This document shows positions 5,393 through 12,915 of a stretch of 14,690 nucleotides of DNA, one piece after another. This stretch comes from Promethearchaeota archaeon. Lineage in GTDB: Archaea > Asgardarchaeota > Lokiarchaeia > Sigynarchaeales > SOKP01. The first letter of the stretch is position 1. Each line of letters starts with the position of its first letter. Under the pieces are notes generated by a model. The model had not been told where the DNA came from. It made no database searches and saw only the letters and a program-made list of their open reading frames with translations. The stretch is taken from positions 1-14,690 of the forward strand of contig JAGXOB010000051.1 of assembly GCA_019894735.1 (NCBI GenBank), in the 5' to 3' direction. A program made the position numbers and the translations under genes.

Positions 5393-7369
5393 ATGACTTT
5401 AAACACTAACCAACCCCCTTTCAATAGGCTCAAACCTATTTCTTTTGAAAAAGTTACTATTAATGATGATTTTTGGTCAAAAAGACAACAGATCAATCGA
5501 GAATTATCTATTCACCATCAATACGACAAATTGGAGCAGGATTTTCATATAGATAATTTTAGAGTTGCTTCAGGAATTAAAAAGGGGGTTCAAAAAGGCG
5601 AATTTTATTTTGATTCTGATTTATATAAATGGCTTGAAGCAGCAAGTAATATCTTACACACCTATAAAGACTCTGATTTAGAAAAAAAGGTAAATGAAAT
5701 AGTTGGTTTAATTAAGAACTCTCAGACTCAAGATGGCTACATTAATACTTTTTACTCAACAAGGTTTCTATACAAACGATTTACGAATATTTACATTATG
5801 CACGAATTATATTGCGCGGGTCATCTTATCCAAGCTGCAATTGCCCATCTAAAAGCTACTGGAAGCAATGAATTAATAAATGTAGCGATTAAATTCGCTG
5901 ATTTGCTCGTAAAACTATTTCTAGGTAATAAAAGAAAAGGTGCCCCCGGACACGAAGAAATCGAGATGGCTTTAATCGAGCTATACAGAATAACAAAAAA
6001 TTCAAAATACTTAAAGTTAGCAGAAGAGTTTATCAATCGAAGGGGATCAATTTCTGGTTTTAAAACTTATGTTATCAGTCAATATTTGGATATGATTTTT
6101 ACCGCCAAATTAGCTGAGAAATTGAATCAAGAATACCAGAGAGTAGCAGAAATACCCTCTACACTCAACGAAGAAGAAAGTGAAGTAGCTGAATGGGTTT
6201 CGAAACTCACTCTTAAAGGTCAAATAATACTGTTTAGAGAAAATTTGAATGGCAATTATATTCAATCCAATGTTCCAGTTAGAGAAATTGTTAAACCCGT
6301 TGGTCACGCAGTTAGAGCGATGTATTTATTTTGTGGTATGGCAGATTTATTTTCTGAAACGGGAGATAAAACGCTATTACACGCACTTAGAAGAGTGTGG
6401 TTAAGGATGGTTAAAGCCAGAATGTATATAACTGGTGGCATTGGATCTGAAAGGGGTACTGAGGGATTTCAGAAAGATTTTGCTTTAAAAAATGAAGATT
6501 CTTATTCTGAAACTTGTGCTGCGATTGGAAATATGATGTGGAATTTGCGAATGCTCCAAATAACAGGCAATTGTAAGTATGCCGATTTAATAGAACTATT
6601 ACTCTATAACGCGATGTTGGTTGGACAATCAATTGATGGTATAAAATACACATATGACAATCCTTTAGTTTCACACGGCAAAGATAGAAGATCTGAGTGG
6701 TTTCGGTGTGCGTGTTGTCCTCCTAATGTCGCTCGAACTATTAGTTCCATAGGTAATTATATATATAGCACATCAGAGAAGGAGGTCTGGATTCACCAAT
6801 ATATTGGGAATCATACAAATCTAAAGTTAGGCTCAAATAGGATTAAAATAAGTCAAAAAACAGGATTTCCATGGAAGGGGGATGTCTATATTAAACTTAA
6901 TTTAGATAAAAGTCAAAAATTCTCGATATTCCTTAGAATTCCGAGGTGGAGTATTGACACCGACCTAAAAATTAATGGCGAACAATATTTTGACAATTTA
7001 TCAAACGGGAAATATGTGGAAATTATTAGAAATTGGTTAGACAACGATAGTTTGGAGATTACTTTCAAAATGAAAGTAAATTATGTTGAAAGTGACAAAA
7101 GAATCAAAAGTAATAAGGGTAGAGTAGCACTATGTAATGGTCCATTGATTTATTGCTTAGAACAAAAAGATAATAAGGATCTCGATATTTTTACAACAAT
7201 TATAAAGAAGGATCGGGATTTAACTGTAAAATACCAACCAGAGATGTTGGGAGGGGTTAATACAATTATCGGAAAGGATTCTACGGGCAAATGTTTTACA
7301 GCAATTCCATATTATGCTTGGAATAATAGAGGTGCAGATAAAATGCAAATCTGGTGCTTAGCAGGTTAA
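5393..7369 (+). CDS. Glycoside hydrolase family 127 (beta-L-arabinofuranosidase-like)
   Basis: GH127 enzyme (formerly DUF1680), 658 aa, a usual length. Characterised members such as Bifidobacterium HypBA1 release beta-L-arabinofuranose using a zinc-bound cysteine nucleophile. All key residues can be placed by spacing: Glu357 (HypBA1 Glu322), zinc ligands Glu373 and Cys375 in SETCAAIGN (Glu338/Cys340), and RCACCPPNVAR with nucleophile Cys441 and ligand Cys442 (Cys417/Cys418). The Glu357-Glu373 distance of 16 equals that of HypBA1. The N-terminus has the family opening (LKPISFEKVTINDDFW); an (alpha/alpha)6 barrel runs to about residue 460, then beta-sandwich domains with FSIFLRIPRWS. There is no signal peptide, so it acts in the cytoplasm, presumably on imported oligosaccharides or glycoside metabolites. 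It converges on the second GTPase gene. Exact sugar specificity is not determined by sequence. Confidence 0.94.
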   Translation: MTLNTNQPPFNRLKPISFEKVTINDDFWSKRQQINRELSIHHQYDKLEQDFHIDNFRVASGIKKGVQKGEFYFDSDLYKWLEAASNILHTYKDSDLEKKVNEIVGLIKNSQTQDGYINTFYSTRFLYKRFTNIYIMHELYCAGHLIQAAIAHLKATGSNELINVAIKFADLLVKLFLGNKRKGAPGHEEIEMALIELYRITKNSKYLKLAEEFINRRGSISGFKTYVISQYLDMIFTAKLAEKLNQEYQRVAEIPSTLNEEESEVAEWVSKLTLKGQIILFRENLNGNYIQSNVPVREIVKPVGHAVRAMYLFCGMADLFSETGDKTLLHALRRVWLRMVKARMYITGGIGSERGTEGFQKDFALKNEDSYSETCAAIGNMMWNLRMLQITGNCKYADLIELLLYNAMLVGQSIDGIKYTYDNPLVSHGKDRRSEWFRCACCPPNVARTISSIGNYIYSTSEKEVWIHQYIGNHTNLKLGSNRIKISQKTGFPWKGDVYIKLNLDKSQKFSIFLRIPRWSIDTDLKINGEQYFDNLSNGKYVEIIRNWLDNDSLEITFKMKVNYVESDKRIKSNKGRVALCNGPLIYCLEQKDNKDLDIFTTIIKKDRDLTVKYQPEMLGGVNTIIGKDSTGKCFTAIPYYAWNNRGADKMQIWCLAG

Positions 7370-7398
7370 ACCAAAATAAATTTGATTTCTCAGAAGGT

Positions 7399-7420
7399 AT
7401 TCCGATTTATTAATCGGAAT
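7399..7420. terminator. Perfect 9-bp hairpin at convergent gene ends
   Basis: ATTCCGATT (7399-7407), loop TATT, AATCGGAAT (7412-7420). It sits between the GH127 stop (7369) and the end of the GTPase gene, and includes that gene's stop codon and last codons. It would fold in transcripts from either strand. No strong T-run follows on either side, so it may act as a 3' end-stabilising or processing structure, not as a classical terminator. Confidence 0.55.
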
Positions 7421-7943
7421 TTGGTTTATATCTTTCAAAAAGAATTTCAGTAATTACATCAAACGCTTTTTCGACGTTTTGCCCTGTTTTAGAGGATAAT
7501 TCTATAAAAGAAGATAAATTGTACTTCTTGGCGGCTAAAATCATTTCATCTCTCGAAACAGCTCTAAACTCCTGTAAATCAACTTTCGACCCAATTAGCA
7601 TAATGGGAATGTCTCCTGCATGTTCTCTTATAATTTGAGTCCAATCTGGTAAATGGTCTAATGATAGACGATTGGTTATATCGTACAGAAAGAACGCAGC
7701 GTTCGCACCTTTACAATATTGATGTAAGAGGAATCTAAATCTTTCTTCCCCGCCAAAATCCCATATTTGTAATTTTACTTTTTTTTTGTTAAAATTTGTG
7801 GTTTTAGAATAAAAATCTACCCCTATCGTAAGTTTTAAATCATCCAAGAAGAATCCAGATATGTATCTAATGGTAAGAGATGTTTTTCCAACTGCTGCAT
7901 CGCCTAACATCATGATTTTCCAAGTAAAATCGTAATTTGCCAA
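7410..7943 (-). CDS. Ras/Rab-like small GTPase with Glu in place of catalytic Gln
   Basis: Small GTPase of 177 residues, a single G domain. Motifs: P-loop GDAAVGKT (14-21), switch I Thr39 in TIGVDF, switch II WDFGGEER (61-68), G4 SKVD (119-122), G5 SSKTG (150-154). Compared with Ras DTAGQEE, the Gln61 position is Glu66 and Ala59 is Gly64. Glu there changes hydrolysis chemistry and may alter regulation by a GAP. The C-terminus RYKPNSD lacks cysteine, so no prenyl anchor. The start is TTG at 7943: it is the only usable codon between an upstream stop and beta-1, because the first Met codons (residues 11-12) lie inside beta-1. It is on the same strand as the CPBP protease gene, 169 bp downstream of it, and its stop lies in a hairpin shared with the GH127 gene end. 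Confidence 0.94.
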   Translation of the reverse strand: MANYDFTWKIMMLGDAAVGKTSLTIRYISGFFLDDLKLTIGVDFYSKTTNFNKKKVKLQIWDFGGEERFRFLLHQYCKGANAAFFLYDITNRLSLDHLPDWTQIIREHAGDIPIMLIGSKVDLQEFRAVSRDEMILAAKKYNLSSFIELSSKTGQNVEKAFDVITEILFERYKPNSD

Positions 7944-8112
7944 AGTCTTTAACCTTAATTAATAACTGGTTATGAATTTTTATAAAATTATTAGATATTT
8001 TATATTGATAGGTTTAACTTAATTATATTTATCTTTATAAGATTTATTAAATATATGTTTTTATTTATCTTTCACTACATTTAAACCTTATATCGTAATA
8101 ATCCTCTATAAC
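7944..8112. other. AT-rich spacer between CPBP protease and GTPase genes
   Basis: About 170 bp with TATA-like minus-strand motifs such as TTTTATAAAAA-type sequence near 7979-7987, which lies roughly 40 bp before the TTG start at 7943 and could drive the GTPase separately from the protease gene. No coding frame or RNA gene is seen. Confidence 0.35.
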
Positions 8113-8766
8113 TTAAAATAATAGAATAAGAATATTCAATGTGAAATGAGCGATAGAACTTAGAAGAAGAGAGTATTTAAAAAGGACGAAAGTTAAAGAT
8201 AAAAAGATTCCAAACGTGAAGTAATATCCAAAAAAAGTTATTATCGTGGATAATGGAACGAGGAAAGGAGGAACGTGATAAATGGAAAAGATAAGTGAAG
8301 AAAAAATAATAGAATAAAATAGTTTCATTTTTTTGTGACTTTTTTTAATAATAAAACCTCGAAAAAAACCTTCTTCACATGGAGCAACAACAACTATTTG
8401 AATCGCTATAAGAATTATTAATTGTATTAGTGTAGGATTAATAGGGTTAGTGGAAATGGCATTGCTTACTCCTTCCTCTACAAATTGCGCTCCAAACAAT
8501 ATTTGAACTATAATGTTTACAAAAAAAGATATTATGTATCCACTTACGAAAAAGAAAACGGTTCCAATCAGAATTCCAAGAACCACTTTTAGAAGCATTT
8601 TCCTTAAGGTGGTGGGTTTTCTTTGAAATCCCATTTCTTTTAATTCATCTAGGAGTGAAATTTTTTCTACTTTTGAAGCAATTAAAGTGGGAATAAGAAC
8701 TAAAAGAATCTCGAGAAATGAAAGAATTATCAAGATAATTGGATCTTTTCCTAAATCAATTGCCAT
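8113..8766 (-). CDS. CPBP-family intramembrane metalloprotease (Abi/Rce1-like)
   Basis: Membrane protease of the CPBP family (CAAX proteases and bacteriocin-processing enzymes; eukaryotic Rce1 is a relative). 217 aa with about seven or eight hydrophobic segments. The three family motifs are intact: EEGFFR (Glu131, Glu132, Arg136), FSIYH (Phe160, His164) and HFTLN (His207, Asn211), which build the active site within the membrane. The ATG at 8766 begins MAIDLGKDP before the first helix. A TTATAAA-like element at 8804-8810 could be its promoter. It precedes the second small GTPase on the same strand. Rce1 trims prenylated CaaX proteins such as Ras, but neither GTPase in this window has a CaaX box, so they are not evident substrates. 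The real substrate is unknown; peptide processing or membrane-protein cleavage is possible. Confidence 0.92.
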   Translation of the reverse strand: MAIDLGKDPIILIILSFLEILLVLIPTLIASKVEKISLLDELKEMGFQRKPTTLRKMLLKVVLGILIGTVFFFVSGYIISFFVNIIVQILFGAQFVEEGVSNAISTNPINPTLIQLIILIAIQIVVVAPCEEGFFRGFIIKKSHKKMKLFYSIIFSSLIFSIYHVPPFLVPLSTIITFFGYYFTFGIFLSLTFVLFKYSLLLSSIAHFTLNILILLF

Positions 8767-8827
8767 TTTTATTTAGGTATTCTTATGATTCGAAATAAAA
8801 AAATTATAAAATTTAATCTCTCATCGT

Positions 8828-8836
8828 TATTATAAT
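8828..8836 (+). promoter_or_regulatory. Possible TATA box of the NurA-like gene
   Basis: TATTATAAT is centred about 29 bp before the ATG at 8861. It suits a leaderless transcript, and no Shine-Dalgarno sequence is present. A second TATA-like element at 8804-8810 faces the CPBP gene, so the 94-bp gap would hold two divergent promoters. Confidence 0.35.
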
Positions 8837-8860
8837 TAACTCTCATTATTTTAAATCTTA

Positions 8861-10141
8861 ATGACAATTAGAAATAATCCTTTGAATTACATTAATACAA
8901 ATTCTCAACTACCTTCTAATACATCTCTGAGTTCTATTGTTTCAGGGTTCACTAAAGAGCAACTAATTTTAATAAATATAAAGAATTTGGCTCAAGAGTA
9001 TTCAGAAATTGAGCAATTAAAACAAAAATTTACTACTATTTTACTTAAAAATTTAACTTCCTTAGATTTTGAAGAATTTCTAAATTATTCAAATTACGAC
9101 ATAAAAGAAAAGCTTTTGAAAAAGAAGGTTACATCGTCTAATATAAGAGGTTTAAATGTAGTAAGTGTTGACGGAAGTTCCGTTGTAAAGAAGTTCATGA
9201 ATGTGGATTTTTCTTTTCTAAAAGCTATTGCTGTGAAATATTACTTCATTAAAAATCAATCTTCTAAAATAGATTATTTTCCTGACATAGCAGGATTCAA
9301 TAATTATAATGTGCAAGGAACTTACTTAAATCGTGAGGAAAATGCGGTGGATGCGAAGATTTCGATGGATATGACTTTCATGGAAATCAATCTCTTAAAT
9401 AAACTAATCGAAAAGAAAAGGGATGTAGACTTAATTATTATCGACGGTTCCGTTGTAATCATGCCTATCAATTTACTCTTTGCTAAAGACTCTGAAATTT
9501 CTAAGAAGTACGACAACTTGTTAAAAGAATATCTAAAGTTATATATTAATTGTAACGAAAGGGGAATTATTTTAATCGGCTCAATAAAGGATACGAGAAC
9601 TTCAGCATTAACTAATTTACTTAGAAGTTCTATTCAGATGTTAAAACCTAATACAACTAAATTAACTGATTTTATAAAAATTAATTATCGTCAGATAATA
9701 GACTATTTTTCTGATTTAGATTTATTCAATAGAGTTTTAAATAAATTTGAAAGAAGTTGTATTTTTAACTGTAAAAAGGACCTTGATAAAATTAGAGATA
9801 CAGGTATTAAAAAAGAAATTCCTTATTATTTCCCGCAGAGTTTTTATGCGTTCTATTTAAAAACTGCGATCCACGACACACCATGTAGGATTGAATTTTT
9901 TATGAATGAAAACCACACATTAAAGGAGGCTTCGGAAAAAGCTGATCTCATATCGTCAATTCTTTTACCAATATCGAGTCTCAATGAATATTATGGATTA
10001 CCTATACCTCAAATAGAAGCCCATAGAAGAGCTGTTTTCAAACCTCAAGAAATTAATTTACTATTTAATAATTTATCACGGACTCTGAGTAGTTACGGAG
10101 TATCTTTGTTAGAAAAACGTAGAACTAGAAGACCGTTTTAG
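8861..10141 (+). CDS. nurA: NurA-domain nuclease
   Basis: NurA family 5'-3' nuclease, which in archaea works with the HerA translocase in resection of DNA ends. The 426-aa protein carries the family marks: VVSVDGSS with metal ligand Asp104, LIIIDGSVV with Asp195, the GSIKDTRTSALTNLL block (about 241-255), the region FPQSFYAFYLK with conserved aromatics, and IEAHRRAVFKPQE with His388. Assignments of Asp104, Asp195 and His388 follow the family pattern. About 100 residues before the first motif, with a helical charged stretch (35-95), are longer than in compact NurA proteins. It is soluble. No HerA, Mre11 or Rad50 gene lies nearby in this window, although nurA is often next to herA. It converges on the methyltransferase gene with only 2 bp between the stops. 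Confidence 0.9.
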   Translation: MTIRNNPLNYINTNSQLPSNTSLSSIVSGFTKEQLILINIKNLAQEYSEIEQLKQKFTTILLKNLTSLDFEEFLNYSNYDIKEKLLKKKVTSSNIRGLNVVSVDGSSVVKKFMNVDFSFLKAIAVKYYFIKNQSSKIDYFPDIAGFNNYNVQGTYLNREENAVDAKISMDMTFMEINLLNKLIEKKRDVDLIIIDGSVVIMPINLLFAKDSEISKKYDNLLKEYLKLYINCNERGIILIGSIKDTRTSALTNLLRSSIQMLKPNTTKLTDFIKINYRQIIDYFSDLDLFNRVLNKFERSCIFNCKKDLDKIRDTGIKKEIPYYFPQSFYAFYLKTAIHDTPCRIEFFMNENHTLKEASEKADLISSILLPISSLNEYYGLPIPQIEAHRRAVFKPQEINLLFNNLSRTLSSYGVSLLEKRRTRRPF

Positions 10142-10143
10142 TA

Positions 10144-10833
10144 TCATCGCTTTTCTAATCGGTTCAAAATAATATCTTCAAAAAAAATATGTTTCTTTTC
10201 TAAAATTGTATTCTTAAATCCACAAATTTCTAAATGTTCAGTTATATCTTGAAAGTTAGCTACACTCGAACTAATATAATAAATATAATAGTTCTGGTTT
10301 AAGTCAAGAAATGATCTGGCTTGAGAAATAAATTCGAGAAAAATTTCAAATCCCATTTCTCCACCATTCCAACTATTATCAATTTCTTTCTTTACCCGTA
10401 CTTTTCCATTATGTTTCAAGGAAGGTAAATAAGGAGGATTAAAAATAATCACATTAAAAATGCCTTCTAAATTAGCTGGAAACTCTTTAAACAAATCGGA
10501 TTGCATAAATATAATACTTTTCTCGAGGTTATTAGAGGCTTCGTTTAATTTAGCACACTTAATTGCATTTTCTGAGATATCTGAAGCATAGATTTTAGGT
10601 GAAAAATTTAATACGCTCTTTTTTACGCCTTGCAAAAATAACGCAATTATTCCAGTCCCAGTTCCTATATCCAAGATGGTTTTAACTTTTTTAATATCAA
10701 GCTTGTCAAAGTAATTTTCGTTGATACATTCTTTGAAGTAATCAATGATTAGGTAAGTATCATCTGATGGAGCGTAAACATCTTTGAAATGACAATCAAT
10801 ATTTGGTTCGGGAAAAGAATTAATTATTCTCAC
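10144..10833 (-). CDS. HemK2/Mtq2-type protein glutamine methyltransferase
   Basis: SAM-dependent class I methyltransferase, 229 aa, of the HemK/PrmC superfamily in its short archaeal/eukaryotic form (no N-terminal PrmC domain). Relatives methylate the glutamine of the GGQ motif in the release factor aRF1/eRF1, usually with Trm112. Motifs: VYAPSDDTYLI (19-29), SAM site DIGTGTG (55-61), motif II SDISENA (84-90), and the catalytic NPPY (132-135) followed by LPS; WNGGEMGFE is the usual post-NPPY segment. Start is GTG 10833. It is the last gene of the minus-strand cluster, 15 bp after ksgA, as commonly found in archaea. A tRNA or other protein substrate cannot be excluded. Confidence 0.92.
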   Translation of the reverse strand: MRIINSFPEPNIDCHFKDVYAPSDDTYLIIDYFKECINENYFDKLDIKKVKTILDIGTGTGIIALFLQGVKKSVLNFSPKIYASDISENAIKCAKLNEASNNLEKSIIFMQSDLFKEFPANLEGIFNVIIFNPPYLPSLKHNGKVRVKKEIDNSWNGGEMGFEIFLEFISQARSFLDLNQNYYIYYISSSVANFQDITEHLEICGFKNTILEKKHIFFEDIILNRLEKR

Positions 10834-10848
10834 CAGAGATGTTAATAG

Positions 10849-11706
10849 TTAATTATATACTAGATCGAAGATTAACTTGCTTAAATCTACAATCTCATCC
10901 ACTTCACATTGCGCGATTTTTTTTTCTATTAAATTCGGATCATCTATATATTTATAAATGTCATCTTTTGAAAGGTTACCTAAAATTTCTTTATTCAAAA
11001 ATAAGTTTATGGCATTTATCACATTCTTATTTTTGTAAGGCATTATTCCAGAGACAAATTTTAAGAAGAATTTTCTCTGTTTCTCATCCAATAAAAATTG
11101 AGCAATATCTTCCCTGGGTTTAATGATTATTAAAGCTAAATCAATCTTTGGGGTAGGAATAAACGTAAATCTAGAAATTCTATGTTTTTTAATAGGCTCC
11201 ATGAATGCGTTAAAGCTCACAGTAATCCTAGAGAATTTTTTATATTGATTTTTGGAAAAAATTCTTTCTGCTATACTATTCTCGATGATTAAAGCACCTC
11301 GGGGTGGATTTTCAGTATAAAAAACTTTTTCCATTATAGCACCTGTTATAGTATACGGTATATTAGAGATTACGATATTGTGCTGAGGAATATCAGCTTT
11401 TAAAATATCTTCGTTATATAACAGTAAATTTTTATTCTTAGAGAATTTCTTCGTTAAGTATTGAAACAACTTAAAGTCAATTTCATAAGCATGAAGTTTG
11501 TTACAGCACTTTACTAGTGCTTCTGTTAGTGCACCTAAACCCGGTCCAATCTCTAAAATTATATCATCTTCTAATACGTGAGATTCTGAAATTATTTTTG
11601 AGATAATATTTTTATCAAAAAGAAAGTTTTGACCCAGTTTTTTATTTGGTTTTATTCCATGTTTTTCTAAGATAAGTTGAGTTTCTCTTTTATTCATATT
11701 ATTCAT
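10849..11706 (-). CDS. ksgA: 16S rRNA adenine dimethyltransferase KsgA/Dim1
   Basis: Dimethylates the two adjacent adenines in the 3'-terminal helix of 16S rRNA, a late step of small-subunit assembly. 285 aa, normal length. N-terminal KKLGQNFLFD (22-31) is the family signature that contacts SAM and RNA; motif I is EIGPGLG (52-58); the acidic loop YEID (74-77) binds the ribose; the catalytic motif IV is NIPY (115-118); the C-terminal helical domain begins about residue 185. The start ATG at 11706 overlaps the TGA of the DUF655 gene as ATGA, pointing to coupled translation; a second Met at residue 4 is possible but less attractive. It is followed at 15 bp by the HemK-like gene. The order DUF655-ksgA-hemK is conserved in archaea. 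Confidence 0.97.
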   Translation of the reverse strand: MNNMNKRETQLILEKHGIKPNKKLGQNFLFDKNIISKIISESHVLEDDIILEIGPGLGALTEALVKCCNKLHAYEIDFKLFQYLTKKFSKNKNLLLYNEDILKADIPQHNIVISNIPYTITGAIMEKVFYTENPPRGALIIENSIAERIFSKNQYKKFSRITVSFNAFMEPIKKHRISRFTFIPTPKIDLALIIIKPREDIAQFLLDEKQRKFFLKFVSGIMPYKNKNVINAINLFLNKEILGNLSKDDIYKYIDDPNLIEKKIAQCEVDEIVDLSKLIFDLVYN

Positions 11707-12353
11707 TCGTATTTATGGGTCTTCGAGAATAAGTAATACTTCACGCCTTCACGCTGCAATTCCTTGATTATTCTTAAAGCAACCTGTTTTGCGGGATGAG
11801 ACATACTAGTCCGGTCGGATATATCTTTAAAATTCGTAAATTTCTGTCTGTTTCTTGCTTCTATTATTTCCCACATATGTTTCTGCCCAATACCGGGCAA
11901 TAATTTAAGTGAATGCATTCGTGGAGTTATTGAAGTCGAATTGTTGAAGAAATTAATGAATTCCTCCTCGAAATTTAGCACTTCACTTTCAAGAATTGGT
12001 TGAATTAAAGCTTTTGAAGTGCTAGTAAGGTCTTTATAATCGATTTTTTTTAGTACTTCCCTTAATTTATTCTGTTTCAAATATTCTTCATAAATATTTT
12101 TTTCTTGGACTTTAATTTCTGAGTCTTTATTACACTTGACTTCATAAAGGACAAAGTCCGGAAGAGTAAGTACTTGAGCGATTGGTGTTTTGGACCAACT
12201 AGGTTTATCTTCTTCGGGATGACCATGTAGTAAAATATCTAGAATTATTACTTCTCGAAACTTTTTAATGAATTGTTTCTTTTCTTTTAATTCCTTTCTT
12301 TGATATTTGGGTCTTTGAGGAGACCTTCTGTATCGATCCCGATCCCTTTCCAT
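11703..12353 (-). CDS. DUF655 family protein (archaeal, HhH-containing)
   Basis: Archaea-specific DUF655 protein, 216 aa, molecular role not established. The N-terminus is a basic arginine-rich tail (MERDRDRYRRSPQRPKYQRK), followed by a beta-rich region about 33-85 (REVIILDILLHG, DFVLYEVK) of OB-like appearance and a C-terminal helix-hairpin-helix part (LPGIGQKHMWEIIEARN, about 152-168), a form seen in nucleic acid-binding proteins. The family is regularly encoded between rpoF and ksgA, which hints at a role with RNA or ribosomes; that is an inference from position. The start ATG at 12353 is kept because the basic tail is usual. A TATA-like AATTATAAAA lies about 45 bp upstream at 12398-12407. 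The stop overlaps the ksgA start by 4 bp. Confidence 0.94.
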   Translation of the reverse strand: MERDRDRYRRSPQRPKYQRKELKEKKQFIKKFREVIILDILLHGHPEEDKPSWSKTPIAQVLTLPDFVLYEVKCNKDSEIKVQEKNIYEEYLKQNKLREVLKKIDYKDLTSTSKALIQPILESEVLNFEEEFINFFNNSTSITPRMHSLKLLPGIGQKHMWEIIEARNRQKFTNFKDISDRTSMSHPAKQVALRIIKELQREGVKYYLFSKTHKYE

Positions 12354-12517
12354 ACCAACCAGCCTTTTTATTATTTACTCTCCAAAGATGCATAATATTT
12401 TATAATTTGAATATTCCCTTTTTAACAAGGATTGCTCATTAAGATTTAAAAGAATTCGAATTTATAAATTCTTCGATGTTTAATACTCTTTGAAAAATAT
12501 TTATAGCTAAAATTTGG
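12354..12517. other. Spacer between rpoF and the DUF655 gene with promoter-like sequence
   Basis: 164 bp of AT-rich sequence inside an otherwise tight cluster. Minus-strand AATTATAAAA at 12398-12407 is placed to serve as a TATA box for DUF655-ksgA-hemK. An imperfect stem AAGAATT (12450-12456) / AATTCTT (12467-12473) lies upstream and overlaps a palindromic TTTATAAA. This suggests that the last three genes form a separate transcription unit or have an added promoter. Confidence 0.4.
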
Positions 12518-12883
12518 TTAAGATGTTTTAAGGTCTTCTATTTGTGCGAGAAGATCTTGTAATTGTCCTTCATTTAAGGATTTTCCAGCAAAACTTTTCT
12601 CTAAAATCATTCTAATTTCTGGGACTGTATGAGGATCTATGTTAACAATGTTTATCGCGTATGATTCTTCGATTTCGTATTTATCTATGAGAAATTTTTG
12701 AATTTTAATCGCATCTTTTTCACTCATTTTTGCAAATTTATTTACATAGGCATGAGTAATTTCTTGAAAATGAGACAAACCCTCTTCGCTATCAATTTCT
12801 TCTATTTTATTTTTGACAGCTTCCATAATAGTTTTTACTTCGGGTATAGAAACAGTTTTTTCGTCTATTTTTCGTCCAGACAT
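12518..12883 (-). CDS. rpoF: DNA-directed RNA polymerase subunit Rpo4 (RpoF, Rpb4 homologue)
   Basis: Rpo4, which with Rpo7 forms the stalk of archaeal RNA polymerase, helping open complex formation, termination and mRNA handling. 121 aa, the usual archaeal length. The N-terminal 15 residues (GRKIDEKTVSIPEVK) form the strand segment that packs on Rpo7; the rest is the helical HRDC-like domain, with THAYVNKFAKM and the conserved INIVNIDPHTVPEIRMIL close to the C-terminus. The Asn-Ile-Asp-Pro-x-Thr-x-x-Glu run is typical. It follows rpl21e by 32 bp, so both are likely on one transcript, and the partner rpo7 gene is not in the window. ATG 12883 is the only plausible start; the preceding TAGAGAT is at best a weak ribosome-binding site. 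Confidence 0.95.
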   Translation of the reverse strand: MSGRKIDEKTVSIPEVKTIMEAVKNKIEEIDSEEGLSHFQEITHAYVNKFAKMSEKDAIKIQKFLIDKYEIEESYAINIVNIDPHTVPEIRMILEKSFAGKSLNEGQLQDLLAQIEDLKTS

Positions 12884-12915
12884 ATAAATCTCTACTTTTA
12901 AATTAATTTTTGTTA

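Noticed and set aside
5821..6674. Three minus-strand open frames of 65-87 residues
   Set aside because: All lie antisense within the GH127 gene and show no independent signals.
10839..11123. Plus-strand 94-residue open frame
   Set aside because: Antisense to the 3' part of ksgA; composition looks like a shadow frame.
12450..12473. AAGAATT/AATTCTT stem as a terminator between rpoF and DUF655
   Set aside because: Seven A/T-rich pairs with a 10-base loop give little stability and no T-run follows on the minus strand; a chance palindrome is as likely.
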